A stretch of 36,543 nucleotides of DNA from Sphingomonas sp. 28-63-12. Lineage in GTDB: Bacteria > Pseudomonadota > Alphaproteobacteria > Sphingomonadales > Sphingomonadaceae. Under the pieces are notes generated by a model. The model saw nothing but the letters and a program-made list of their open reading frames with translations, had not been told where the DNA came from and made no database searches. The DNA lies in the NCBI GenBank assembly GCA_002281535.1, contig NCGD01000040.1:1-36543 (forward strand), in the 5' to 3' direction. Shown here in pieces: positions 26,174-33,448 of the stretch. Made by a program: the position numbers and the translations under genes. Every line of letters begins with the position of its first letter. Positions within the stretch are counted from its first letter, which is position 1.

Positions 26174-26509
26174 CTACTGGTCGACGATATGCCAGCCGCC
26201 GTTCTTTCGTATCAGAGTGGAAGTCGTTTCCCTATCCCTTAGCCCTTGGTGGGCGACGAAGCGGCATACCACCACGTCCTTTTGAACAGGGTTACACGTC
26301 AGCCCCGTCACGGCATCAATCCGAACTACATGACCAGCGGCTGTTCCCGGTGGTTGCGCCTGCAAGTAGCTGACAAAATCGCTTTCTGCCTTCTCGTCTA
26401 GCGCCGCTCTGATCTGCTCGCCTGTCGGGGCAGCGAAAGGTGCCTGTGCTGCCACCAAACTGGCGTCCATCAGCGCTAAGAGGAGCAATATTTTCGATCG
26501 CTTCAGCAT
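26174..26509 (-). CDS. small secreted protein of unknown function
   Basis: 111 residues with a signal peptide (MLKRSKILLLLALMDASLVAAQ). The mature part has two Cys (GLTCNP and VVCRF) that may form a disulfide, and ends with RKNGGWHIVDQ, a beta-rich pattern seen in small periplasmic proteins such as NTF2-like or DUF4440-like domains. No family can be named. It lies between the two repeat copies, which may have moved together with it. Confidence 0.6.
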   Translation of the reverse strand: MLKRSKILLLLALMDASLVAAQAPFAAPTGEQIRAALDEKAESDFVSYLQAQPPGTAAGHVVRIDAVTGLTCNPVQKDVVVCRFVAHQGLRDRETTSTLIRKNGGWHIVDQ

Positions 26510-26556
26510 ACGTGCCGTATGCGACGAACGCCAACCGGGAGCAATGTCTCCTTTCC

Positions 26557-26654
26557 ACCCATTTTTCGCCGTTCCCGCGCCATCGGTCGATGAGACCCGC
26601 CTGAAAGCCGACCGGCAGCTATCGGCACAAAAAGCTGCCCGGCGGCAAGCGCCC
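26557..26654. repeat. dispersed repeat, copy B (about 98 bases)
   Basis: Direct-orientation partner of copy A: TTTTTCGCCGTTCCC at its left, TGAAAGCCGACCGGCAG in the middle, and GGCAAGCGCCCC at the right. The match to copy A is interrupted by scattered substitutions, so the duplication is not recent. Confidence 0.75.
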
Positions 26655-26691
26655 CAGTTGCCGTCACGCCGGGCTCGTGTACGATGACCAC

Positions 26692-26895
26692 ATGCGAGAG
26701 CGTTCGTGGCACCTGCCCGTTAAAATCGCCCTTCCCGTTTCGGCGGGAGGGTTCTTGGCGGATTGGTTTTGGCACAACAGCTTAATGGAAGCCGTCCATC
26801 AGCTTCCGATACGTGCGATAACGATGTTGGTGATCGTTTTGATTTGGTCAGCGTTCAGACATTGGCGATCAGAGCGAAAACAGACATTCCGCTGA
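26692..26895 (+). CDS. possible small membrane protein
   Basis: 67 residues from ATG 26692. GTG 26677 is also in frame. It has one clear hydrophobic segment (AITMLVIVLIWSAF) followed by a basic tail RHWRSERKQTFR, which would give a cytoplasmic C-terminus. There is no good ribosome binding site and no family match that I know. It is AT-richer than the surrounding genes, like the 25723 gene. It could be a relic or not translated. Confidence 0.4.
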   Translation: MRERSWHLPVKIALPVSAGGFLADWFWHNSLMEAVHQLPIRAITMLVIVLIWSAFRHWRSERKQTFR

Positions 26896-26942
26896 CCACC
26901 AACGCCGGTCGTTCATAACATATGGCCCCGTAGGAGAAGCAC

Positions 26943-26975
26943 ATGGCCTGCAACAAGAAGGTACGCGCCCGCTGA
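26943..26975 (+). other. 10-codon mini-ORF with strong ribosome binding site
   Basis: TAGGAGAAGCAC precedes an ATG that opens MACNKKVRAR followed by TGA. The ribosome binding site is better than those of most genes nearby. It may be a leader peptide, the remnant of a longer basic protein, or chance. Confidence 0.3.
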
Positions 26976-27018
26976 TGGGCCTGTCCTAGACGCCACCAAT
27001 TGTGGCAAGGACGCCATC

Positions 27019-27123
27019 ATGAGTCGCCCGATCCCCCCGCTAAAGCCCGCACGGACGCACCCTTTGCGTCCCGCTGCAAACAGCAATGGGAACCCGCACC
27101 TCCCGCACCAGCGTTGGAAATAA
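27019..27123 (+). other. 34-codon upstream ORF overlapping the nadC start
   Basis: AAGGA seven bases before an ATG opens a 34-residue frame rich in Pro, Arg and Asn (MSRPIPPLKPARTH..). Its TAA (27121-27123) shares the A with the nadC ATG (TAATG). The nadC start has only a weak ribosome binding site of its own, so translation of this frame could feed ribosomes to nadC. Peptide function is not implied. Confidence 0.35.
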
Positions 27124-27983
27124 TGACCTTTTCGCTTCCCGGATTCGATCTCGATTCCTTCCTCCAAACCACCCTCGCCGAGGATATGGGGGGGGGCGGG
27201 GATATCACCGCCGCTGCGGTTATTCCGGCCGATGCGCGTTTCACCGGGGTGATGGACAGCCGCGATGCGATCACCGTCGCCGGGCTGCCGGTTGCCGAGG
27301 CTTTTTTCCGGGCGCTTGATCCCGATGTCCGGATCGAACGGCTGGTGCAGGACGGCGATCGCGTCGCCGCCGGCACCGATCTCATGCGGATCGCGGGGCT
27401 TGCGCGGGCGATGCTCACCGCGGAGCGATCGGCGCTCAACACGGTGCAGCATCTGTCCGGTATCGCGACGATGACGCGCGGCTATGTCGACAGGATCCTC
27501 GGCACTGGCGCCATTCTGCTCGATACGCGCAAGACCATCCCGGGCCTGCGCCGGCTGGAGAAATATGCGACGCGGATGGGCGGCGCGACCAATCACCGCA
27601 TGGGGCTGTGGGATGCGGCGATGATCAAGGACAATCACGTCGCGGTTGCCGGCTCTGTCGAGGAAGCCGTGCGGCGCGCCAAAGCGGCGGGGATCGAACG
27701 GATCATTGTCGAGGTCGACCGCGTCGATCAGATCGAGCCGGCGCTGGCGGCGGGCGCGACGCATTTGCTGCTCGACAATATGCCACCGCCGATCCTGCGC
27801 GGCGCGGTGACATTGATCGGCGGCCGTGTCCCGACCGAGGCCTCGGGCGGGGTGCGGCTTGATACGATCCGCGCGATTGCCGAAACCGGGGTGACCTTCA
27901 TCAGTGTCGGCCGGCTGACGCAATCGGCGCCGGCGGCGGATATCGGGCTGGATTTTACCGCCGTTTCGGTTGCATCCCCCTGA
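27123..27983 (+). CDS. nadC: nicotinate-nucleotide pyrophosphorylase (carboxylating)
   Basis: 286 residues. NadC converts quinolinate and PRPP to nicotinate mononucleotide, CO2 and PPi in de novo NAD synthesis. The diagnostic active-site segments are present: LAEDMGGGGDIT at the N-terminus, AERSALNTVQHLSGIAT, DTRKTIPGLRRLEKYA (substrate-binding Arg and Lys), NHRMGLWDAAMIKDNH and, later, VDRVDQIEPAL, LLLDNM and ASGGV. The start ATG 27123 gives the usual N-terminus. nadA and nadB are not in the window. A 34-codon upstream frame ends on its start codon. Confidence 0.97.
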   Translation: MTFSLPGFDLDSFLQTTLAEDMGGGGDITAAAVIPADARFTGVMDSRDAITVAGLPVAEAFFRALDPDVRIERLVQDGDRVAAGTDLMRIAGLARAMLTAERSALNTVQHLSGIATMTRGYVDRILGTGAILLDTRKTIPGLRRLEKYATRMGGATNHRMGLWDAAMIKDNHVAVAGSVEEAVRRAKAAGIERIIVEVDRVDQIEPALAAGATHLLLDNMPPPILRGAVTLIGGRVPTEASGGVRLDTIRAIAETGVTFISVGRLTQSAPAADIGLDFTAVSVASP

Positions 27984-28060
27984 TCACCATCTTTGCGTGG
28001 GGCGCAGGGCAGGATATCATCACGTAAAATACAGAGATAATGTCCAAAATAGAGGTGTCC

Positions 28061-28792
28061 ATGCCGCATCAGCGCCAATCTCACCTGGCAACATTTGCCT
28101 TCATCCTGTCAGCGTTGGTCTTGCCCAGCGTCGCCCATGCCCAGGCCTATAATTGCGCCGTGCCGGCCGATCTGCCGGTGCCGCGCGCCGATGGACCCAG
28201 TGCCGATCAGCCCCAGCGCCTGTTGCCGATCGGCAGCTATACGCTCGCGATCAGCTGGGCCCCGCAATATTGCCATGGCAATGCGCGTGATGCCTCGGCG
28301 CGGTTCGAATGCGGCAGCGGTAACCGTTTCGGCTTCACGCTGCACGGGCTGTGGCCCGATGGTGAGGGGGAGAAATGGCCGCAATATTGCCGCGCGGCCG
28401 ATATCCTGCCGGCGCCGGTGATCCGCGAAAATCTGTGCGCGACGCCCTCGGCGCAATTGCTGCAGCATGAATGGGCCAAGCACGGCACCTGCATGAGCGA
28501 CAGTCCCAAGGCCTATTTTGAACGCTCGACCCGGTTGTTCGCGCGGTTGCGCTATCCTGACATGAACGCGCTGTCGCGCCGTCGCCTGACCGCGGGGCAA
28601 CTCGCCAGCGCACTTGCGCGCGCCAATCCAGGGATCAGCGCGGACATGATGCGGATCACGGCCAATCGGCAAGGGTGGCTGGAGGAGGTCTGGCTATGCC
28701 TCGATATCCAGACGCGCTTTGCGCGCTGCCCCGCGCATCAGGGCGGGCTTGCACCGGACAAGCCGGTCAAGATATGGCGCGGCGCGCGCTAG
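28061..28792 (+). CDS. secreted ribonuclease T2 family protein
   Basis: 243 residues from ATG 28061 (AGAGGTG upstream). ATG 28040 is seven codons earlier but lacks a ribosome binding site. A signal peptide is present (HLATFAFILSALVLPSVAHAQ). Both catalytic segments are intact: CAS I FTLHGLWPDG with His95, and CAS II HEWAKHGTC with His136, Glu137, Lys140 and His141. Several Cys fit the family disulfides. RNase T2 cuts RNA without strong base specificity through a 2',3'-cyclic phosphate, in the periplasm or outside the cell. It could scavenge phosphate and nucleosides. It stands alone after nadC. Confidence 0.95.
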   Translation: MPHQRQSHLATFAFILSALVLPSVAHAQAYNCAVPADLPVPRADGPSADQPQRLLPIGSYTLAISWAPQYCHGNARDASARFECGSGNRFGFTLHGLWPDGEGEKWPQYCRAADILPAPVIRENLCATPSAQLLQHEWAKHGTCMSDSPKAYFERSTRLFARLRYPDMNALSRRRLTAGQLASALARANPGISADMMRITANRQGWLEEVWLCLDIQTRFARCPAHQGGLAPDKPVKIWRGAR

Positions 28793-28799
28793 GTAATGA

Positions 28800-29177
28800 T
28801 CACCCCTGGACGATGGCGGTCGATGGATGGTGGCGATCCATATAGCGCTTGATCATTTTCAGGTTACGGGTGTTGGAGCGGAAAAAGAAATCGGGAATCG
28901 CGCCGATCCAGGGGATCAGCCCGAGCAGATAATCGATGCCGATATTGCCTGCCATGCGGGCCATATGGGTCTTGGTCATGCCAAGGTTACGCGCTTCCCA
29001 CATCATCCAGCCGCCCATCGCCGCGGCGATCGTTGGCCCGGCGACGGGCACGAAATCCAGAATGACGTCGAGCCCGAATTTGCGGTTGATGCCGGGGATG
29101 GTGATCAATCCCTCGAGCATATGCTCCATCGCTTCGATCCGCCGGCGCACCGCCGTGGCATCGCGCCCGATCGGCAA
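28800..29177 (-). CDS. DUF4112 domain-containing membrane protein
   Basis: 125 residues from TTG 29177. The DUF4112 pattern is clear: IPGINRKFGLDVILDFVPVAGPTIAAAMGGW then GNIGIDYLLGLIPWIGAIPDFFFRSNTRNLKM. It has two short hydrophobic segments and is probably an inner membrane protein of unknown function. The reading frame continues upstream with protein-like sequence (RTTRIDPEQVRKLAAQ) to a TAG near 29276, yet holds no ATG, GTG or TTG before 29177. An ATC codon at 29234 has a good AGGAAAGGA sequence eight bases upstream. The true start may therefore be 29234. It lies just downstream of the peptide-binding lipoprotein gene on the same strand. Confidence 0.85.
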   Translation of the reverse strand: MPIGRDATAVRRRIEAMEHMLEGLITIPGINRKFGLDVILDFVPVAGPTIAAAMGGWMMWEARNLGMTKTHMARMAGNIGIDYLLGLIPWIGAIPDFFFRSNTRNLKMIKRYMDRHHPSTAIVQG

Positions 29178-29266
29178 TTGTGCGGCCAGCTTGCGGACCT
29201 GTTCCGGATCGATTCGAGTGGTGCGGTTTGCGATGGCCCGTGTCCTTTCCTGTCGGCGCTCGACGC

Positions 29267-30757
29267 CTATCTGCTATCCTCGCGCAACATGCTCAACGGA
29301 TGCCATGCCCGGCTGTTCCCTTGCCATTGCCGCAAGCGCAGCGCGACGAGCGACCAGCGTAGCGGACGCGCAATGACGATGAAAGGCGCATCCTGATCAA
29401 CAGCGATATCGGCCTCGGCGATATTCTGCGCGCGTTCGGCCAGGCTATTGGCATCGCGCGCCGCGATCAGCGCGGTCTGTGCGGCCTTGCCGCAGAGTTG
29501 GCACGCCGCCGCCAGATACCAGCGTGCGCTGTCATAGGGGGCAACGGCATCAACTAGCCGCAAATCGGCCTCCTCCGTCAAGCTCACCCGGCGGGGCTCG
29601 ATGCCGATCGACCGAAAGGCCGCGCCGATAAAGCCGAACAAGATTGTCGCCCCGGGGCCGGTTGGCAATGCGATTCGCAGCACCAGCGGCCCCTCATGGG
29701 TATCCTTCCAACGCCGCACGCGCGCCCGCGCGCCGTTGCGGCGCGCCTCCGGCGTCAGGCTTGCCCAGGCCGGCATTACCGCTGGCGCCGCGGAATCGAG
29801 CTGTTCAGGCAGGATTTGCGATGTTGCCGCCCAGCCGGGGGCATAGGCCGCCACCACCGCGTCGCGGTCGATCGCCTGTGACAGCGCAACGCGGTTGTCG
29901 CTATCGGCCAGAAAGCCGTCGCGGTTGACGATCGCGAGTCCAAACAGACCGGCGGCCGGATCGATCTTGAGATTGGCAGGCGCGACGTCTGCCGTCCCGA
30001 TCAGCGGCCAGTCGGCAAAGCTTCCGCCGCTCACCATGTCGGACTGCCGGGCGACAAACCGCACGATCGCCCGCGAAGCGCGCTCGCCAATCAGTTGCAC
30101 CGATTGTTCGGGGCCGGGCGCCGCCACGTCGTCATTGCCTGCACGCGCGGGATCAAAGGCTGGGCGGAGTAAGACGCTGATCTTGCGGCGCGAATCGGTA
30201 CGAAACGGCCCGGTGCCGCCGCGCAGCCGCTCATCGACCACGGCCAGCTCGGGCTGAGCGAACAATTTGAGCAGATCGAGCCGCGGGCGCTTGAGCCGTA
30301 CCTCGATGACTTGCGGGGTCATCTCGACGATTTCATCGATCGCGCTCAGATAAGGGCGCAACGGATTGCGCGATCGGGGGGCGAGCTGGCGACGCAGGCG
30401 TTCGACAACCTGGCCGGCGGTCACCCGGCTGCCATCGCTCCATTCTGCTTCGCGCAGGCGAAAAATATAGCTCATGCCGTCGTCGATCACGATCCAGCGT
30501 TCGGCGAGCGCTGGCGCGATCTGCCCGGCAGCGTCGAAACGCACCAGCCCCTGAGCAACCGAATCGAGCAACAGCCGGGATGGGCCGTTAGGGGGAGTTC
30601 GTGCCGGATCGACAATCGCCGGTACCGGGCCGATCGCGCTGACCACAACCGGGCCGACATCGCTGCGCTGATTGCAACCAGCGAGCAACAGCGAGGCGCC
30701 GATCAGGACGCCGTTCAGCAATCTGGCGGGCAGGCGGGGGTAAGGGGACGCGATCAT
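29267..30757 (-). CDS. peptide/nickel-type ABC transporter substrate-binding lipoprotein
   Basis: 496 residues from ATG 30757 with an AAGGGGGG ribosome binding site. The signal sequence ends in a lipobox (LLAGC), so the protein is a lipoprotein. The fold is SBP_bac_5 (OppA/DppA type): SRLLLDSVAQGLVRFD and IAPALAERWIVIDDGMSYIFRLREAEWSDGSRVTA are the usual first-domain motifs. The second half is shorter and less conserved than in OppA. No permease or ATPase gene is near, so the partner transporter is elsewhere or the protein has another role. The 3' end lies 32 bases before the possible ATC start of the DUF4112 gene. Confidence 0.85.
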   Translation of the reverse strand: MIASPYPRLPARLLNGVLIGASLLLAGCNQRSDVGPVVVSAIGPVPAIVDPARTPPNGPSRLLLDSVAQGLVRFDAAGQIAPALAERWIVIDDGMSYIFRLREAEWSDGSRVTAGQVVERLRRQLAPRSRNPLRPYLSAIDEIVEMTPQVIEVRLKRPRLDLLKLFAQPELAVVDERLRGGTGPFRTDSRRKISVLLRPAFDPARAGNDDVAAPGPEQSVQLIGERASRAIVRFVARQSDMVSGGSFADWPLIGTADVAPANLKIDPAAGLFGLAIVNRDGFLADSDNRVALSQAIDRDAVVAAYAPGWAATSQILPEQLDSAAPAVMPAWASLTPEARRNGARARVRRWKDTHEGPLVLRIALPTGPGATILFGFIGAAFRSIGIEPRRVSLTEEADLRLVDAVAPYDSARWYLAAACQLCGKAAQTALIAARDANSLAERAQNIAEADIAVDQDAPFIVIARPLRWSLVALRLRQWQGNSRAWHPLSMLREDSR

Positions 30758-30810
30758 TGCCCCCCTTTGCCATTGCTGGCGCCCGGGCGCCACCGCCCGG
30801 ATCGATCCGA

Positions 30811-30894
30811 TGGTGCGGACGGCGGGACTCGAACCCGCACTCCATAGGAGGGGGATTTTAAGTCCCCTGCGTCTACCGGTTTCGCCACGTCCGC
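30811..30894 (-). tRNA. tRNA-Leu (anticodon TAA)
   Basis: On the minus strand a full cloverleaf can be drawn in 84 bases: acceptor arms GCGGACG/CGTCCGC, a D-arm, the anticodon arm GGGGA-CTTAAAA-TCCCC with anticodon TAA, a long type II variable arm (CTCC/GGAG), the T-arm GCGGG-TTCGAGT-CCCGC, discriminator A and an encoded CCA. The long variable arm and anticodon fit leucine UUA/UUG decoding. It lies between ihfB and the lipoprotein gene on the same strand. Confidence 0.97.
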
Positions 30895-30945
30895 ACAGCC
30901 ATACGCTGTGCCGAATGCCTGCCACAGGTCAAGCAGGGTTGCGAT

Positions 30946-31230
30946 TCACCCCTCGCAATTGAGGCGCGCGCGCATTTCCTTGCCGGGTTTGAAATAGGGA
31001 ACACGTTTGGCCGAAACATCGACGACTTCACCCGTGCGGGGATTACGGCCGGTGCGGGCATCGCGGGCACGCGTTGAAAAAGCGCCAAAGCCGCGTAACT
31101 CAACCCGGCCGTCAGCGGCGAGGCGAGAAGATATCTCGTTGAAGAAGGTAGAAACGATCGCTTCGATATCACGCGGAGTCAGGTCTGGATTCTCGTCTGT
31201 CAGCCGCTGAACGAGCTCGGAACGTATCAT
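30946..31230 (-). CDS. ihfB: integration host factor subunit beta
   Basis: 94 residues, the normal size of IHF-beta. It forms a heterodimer with IHF-alpha, bends DNA, and acts in recombination, replication and promoter architecture. The N-terminus [26 protein letters not shown] and the beta-arm [27 protein letters not shown] identify the beta subunit rather than HU. GGGGAG lies upstream of ATG 31230. It is placed after rpsA on the same strand, the conserved order, but a hairpin in the 168-base gap may give it its own transcript. Confidence 0.96.
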   Translation of the reverse strand: MIRSELVQRLTDENPDLTPRDIEAIVSTFFNEISSRLAADGRVELRGFGAFSTRARDARTGRNPRTGEVVDVSAKRVPYFKPGKEMRARLNCEG

Positions 31231-31344
31231 CTTATTCTCCCCATGTCACAACACACACGCCGCCGCCCCCGCAGCAACGTGCTCGACCGTCTTGTTATCC
31301 TTCCTTAATTCGATTGGCTAGAATCGGCGCGCAATAAAATTACA

Positions 31345-31388
31345 CAAAACTGTAAGAATGGGGACATCGCGCCGGGCAATGTCCCCAT
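31345..31388 (-). terminator. intrinsic terminator-like hairpin after rpsA
   Basis: Perfect ten-base arms ATGGGGACAT (31358-31367) and ATGTCCCCAT (31379-31388) enclose an 11-base loop, 11 bases after the rpsA stop. On the minus strand it is followed by TCTTACAGTTTT, a moderately T-rich stretch. It would weaken or end rpsA read-through into ihfB. Confidence 0.65.
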
Positions 31389-31398
31389 ATTGAGTAGC

Positions 31399-33132
31399 TT
31401 ACTTCTTGGTGTCGCCCGAACGTGCCTTGAGCGCTTCGCCCAGAATGTCGCCCAGCGACGCGCCCGAGTCGGACGAGCCATATTGCGCGACAGCCTGCTT
31501 CTCTTCGGAGATCTGCATCGCCTTGATCGAGAAGGTCGGCTTCTTGGACCGATCGAAACCCGTCACCATCGCATCGAACTTCTGGCCGACCTGGAAACGC
31601 TCCGGCCGCTGCTCGTCGCGATCGCGACCAAGATCGGTGCGCTTGATGAAGCCGGTTGCGCCGGCGTCGCCGGTCTGCACTTCAAGGCCCGCATCACGGA
31701 CTTCGAGAACGGTGACGGTGACGATCGCATTCTTGTTGAGACGCGAACCAGTCTCGCCGCCTTCGGTTGCAGCCGCGCCGCCCACGGCGGGAGCGCCACG
31801 CTCGAGCTGCTTCATGCCAAGCGAGATACGCTCCTTCTCGGCATCGATATCGAGCACGATCGCCTGAACGGTCTCACCCTTGCGATGCAGGTTGAGCGCG
31901 TCCTCGCCCGAAACGCCCCAGGCGATGTCGGACATGTGCACCATGCCGTCGACATCGTTGTCGAGACCAATGAACAGGCCGAATTCGGTGGCGTTCTTGA
32001 CTTCGCCCTCAACGGTTGAGCCGATCGGGTGCGATTCTGCAAAGGCTTCCCAGGGGTTCGAAATCGCCTGCTTGAGGCCAAGCGAGATACGGCGCTTTTC
32101 CGAATCCACTTCGAGCACGATGACATCGACTTCCTGGCTGGTCGAAACGATCTTGCCGGGGTGGACGTTCTTCTTGGTCCAGCTCATCTCGCTGACATGG
32201 ACGAGGCCTTCGATGCCCGCTTCCAGTTCGACGAACGCACCATATTCGGTAATGTTGGTCACGCGGCCGGTCAGCTTGGCGCCGATCGGATACTTGTCCA
32301 TCGCGCCATCCCATGGATCGCTCTCAAGCTGCTTCATGCCGAGCGAGATGCGCTGCGTATCCTTGTTGATGCGGATGATCTGCACCTTCACGGTATCGCC
32401 GATGTTGAGCACCTCCGACGGATGCCCGACGCGCTTGTAGCTGAGATCGGTAACGTGGAGCAGGCCATCAATGCCGCCCAGGTCGACGAACGCACCATAA
32501 TCGGTGATGTTCTTGACGACGCCGTCGATGATCTGGCCCTCGGCCAGGCTCAGGATCAGGCCCGAGCGCTGCTCGGCGCGGGTTTCCTCGAGGATAGCGC
32601 GGCGCGAAACGACGATGTTGCCGCGCTTGCGGTCCATCTTCAGGATCTGGAAGGGCTGCGGAATGTCCATCAGCGGGGTGACGTCGCGGACCGGGCGGAT
32701 ATCGACTTGGCTACCGGGAAGGAAGGCAACAGCGCCGTTCAAATCGACGGTGAAGCCGCCCTTGACGCGGCCGAAGATGACACCCTCGACGCGGGCAGTC
32801 TTGGCGAATTCGGTTTCCAGCGTGTCCCAGGCGGCTTCGCGGCGGGCGCGGTCGCGGCTGAGCATCGCTTCGCCATGGATGTTCTCGACGCGGTCGACAT
32901 ACACTTCGACTTCGTCGCCAACCTTCAGGTCAGCCTTCTGGCCCGGCATCGCAAACTCGCGCAGGGGCACGCGGCCTTCGCTCTTCAGCCCGACGTCGAT
33001 GACGGCAAGGTCATTCTCGATCGCGGTGACGGTGCCCTTGACGACCCGGCCCTCAAAGCCGTCTGCATCGCCAAGTGTTTCTTCCAGAAGGGCGGCGAAA
33101 TCATCGCGCGTGGGGTTTGCCGAAGAGGCCAT
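31399..33132 (-). CDS. rpsA: 30S ribosomal protein S1
   Basis: 577 residues. S1 binds mRNA upstream of start codons and helps load structured messages on the 30S subunit. Six S1 RNA-binding repeats can be followed, the best with ITDYGAFVDLGGIDGLLHVTDLS, ITEYGAFVELEAGIEGLVHVSEMSW and ATEFGLFIGLDNDVDGMVHMSDIAW. The acidic C-terminus ends LKARSGDTKK. ATG 33132 has no clear Shine-Dalgarno, as known for rpsA in other bacteria, which is connected with S1 autoregulation. In the usual alphaproteobacterial order cmk lies directly upstream. Here a plus-strand beta-lactamase gene sits between them, so rpsA must be transcribed from a promoter within 33133-33448 or read through antisense to that gene. Confidence 0.98.
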   Translation of the reverse strand: MASSANPTRDDFAALLEETLGDADGFEGRVVKGTVTAIENDLAVIDVGLKSEGRVPLREFAMPGQKADLKVGDEVEVYVDRVENIHGEAMLSRDRARREAAWDTLETEFAKTARVEGVIFGRVKGGFTVDLNGAVAFLPGSQVDIRPVRDVTPLMDIPQPFQILKMDRKRGNIVVSRRAILEETRAEQRSGLILSLAEGQIIDGVVKNITDYGAFVDLGGIDGLLHVTDLSYKRVGHPSEVLNIGDTVKVQIIRINKDTQRISLGMKQLESDPWDGAMDKYPIGAKLTGRVTNITEYGAFVELEAGIEGLVHVSEMSWTKKNVHPGKIVSTSQEVDVIVLEVDSEKRRISLGLKQAISNPWEAFAESHPIGSTVEGEVKNATEFGLFIGLDNDVDGMVHMSDIAWGVSGEDALNLHRKGETVQAIVLDIDAEKERISLGMKQLERGAPAVGGAAATEGGETGSRLNKNAIVTVTVLEVRDAGLEVQTGDAGATGFIKRTDLGRDRDEQRPERFQVGQKFDAMVTGFDRSKKPTFSIKAMQISEEKQAVAQYGSSDSGASLGDILGEALKARSGDTKK

Positions 33133-33448
33133 AAAATTTCAGTATCCCAAGTCTATTGTCCGGCCAGCCGGTTGTATCCGGCGGTCTTTGGCCATGTTGC
33201 CGCGGCGGCCGGTTGCCGGTCGCGGCATCCGGACGCACAAGGAGCGGGGAAGGGGCCTCAACGCGAAAAGCGAAAAGGGCGCAAGAGGACAAGCCTCCGC
33301 GCCTTCCACCGCGAGCACCTGCCCGCCGGACGGGCGCGCCATAGCGCACGGGGGCGGGAGAGGCAAGCGTGAGCGCCCCGGTTTGAAGCCGCAGCGGCAT
33401 TGTCTATACCGGTATTGGCCCGGCAAGGCGACAAGGGGGGGATTAGAA
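33133..33448. other. 316-base divergent intergenic region, rpsA and beta-lactamase gene
   Basis: No gene with a supportable start lies here. It must hold the rpsA promoter and leader (minus) and the promoter of the beta-lactamase gene (plus). I found no pair of convincing -35/-10 boxes. A ten-base palindrome ATACCGGTAT lies at 33406-33415, about 35 bases before the beta-lactamase start, and is a candidate operator. The middle contains A-rich and G-rich runs (CGCGAAAAGCGAAAAGGGCG near 33270). Confidence 0.5.

Noticed and set aside
30811-30894. tRNA-Leu as an integration site of a genomic island
   Set aside because: No integrase gene and no repeated tRNA 3' end were found near it.
31399-33132. 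Internal near-repeats in the rpsA gene as a tandem DNA repeat or CRISPR
   Set aside because: They are the S1 domain repeats of the protein and vary in spacing and sequence. No array of identical repeats with spacers exists in the window.
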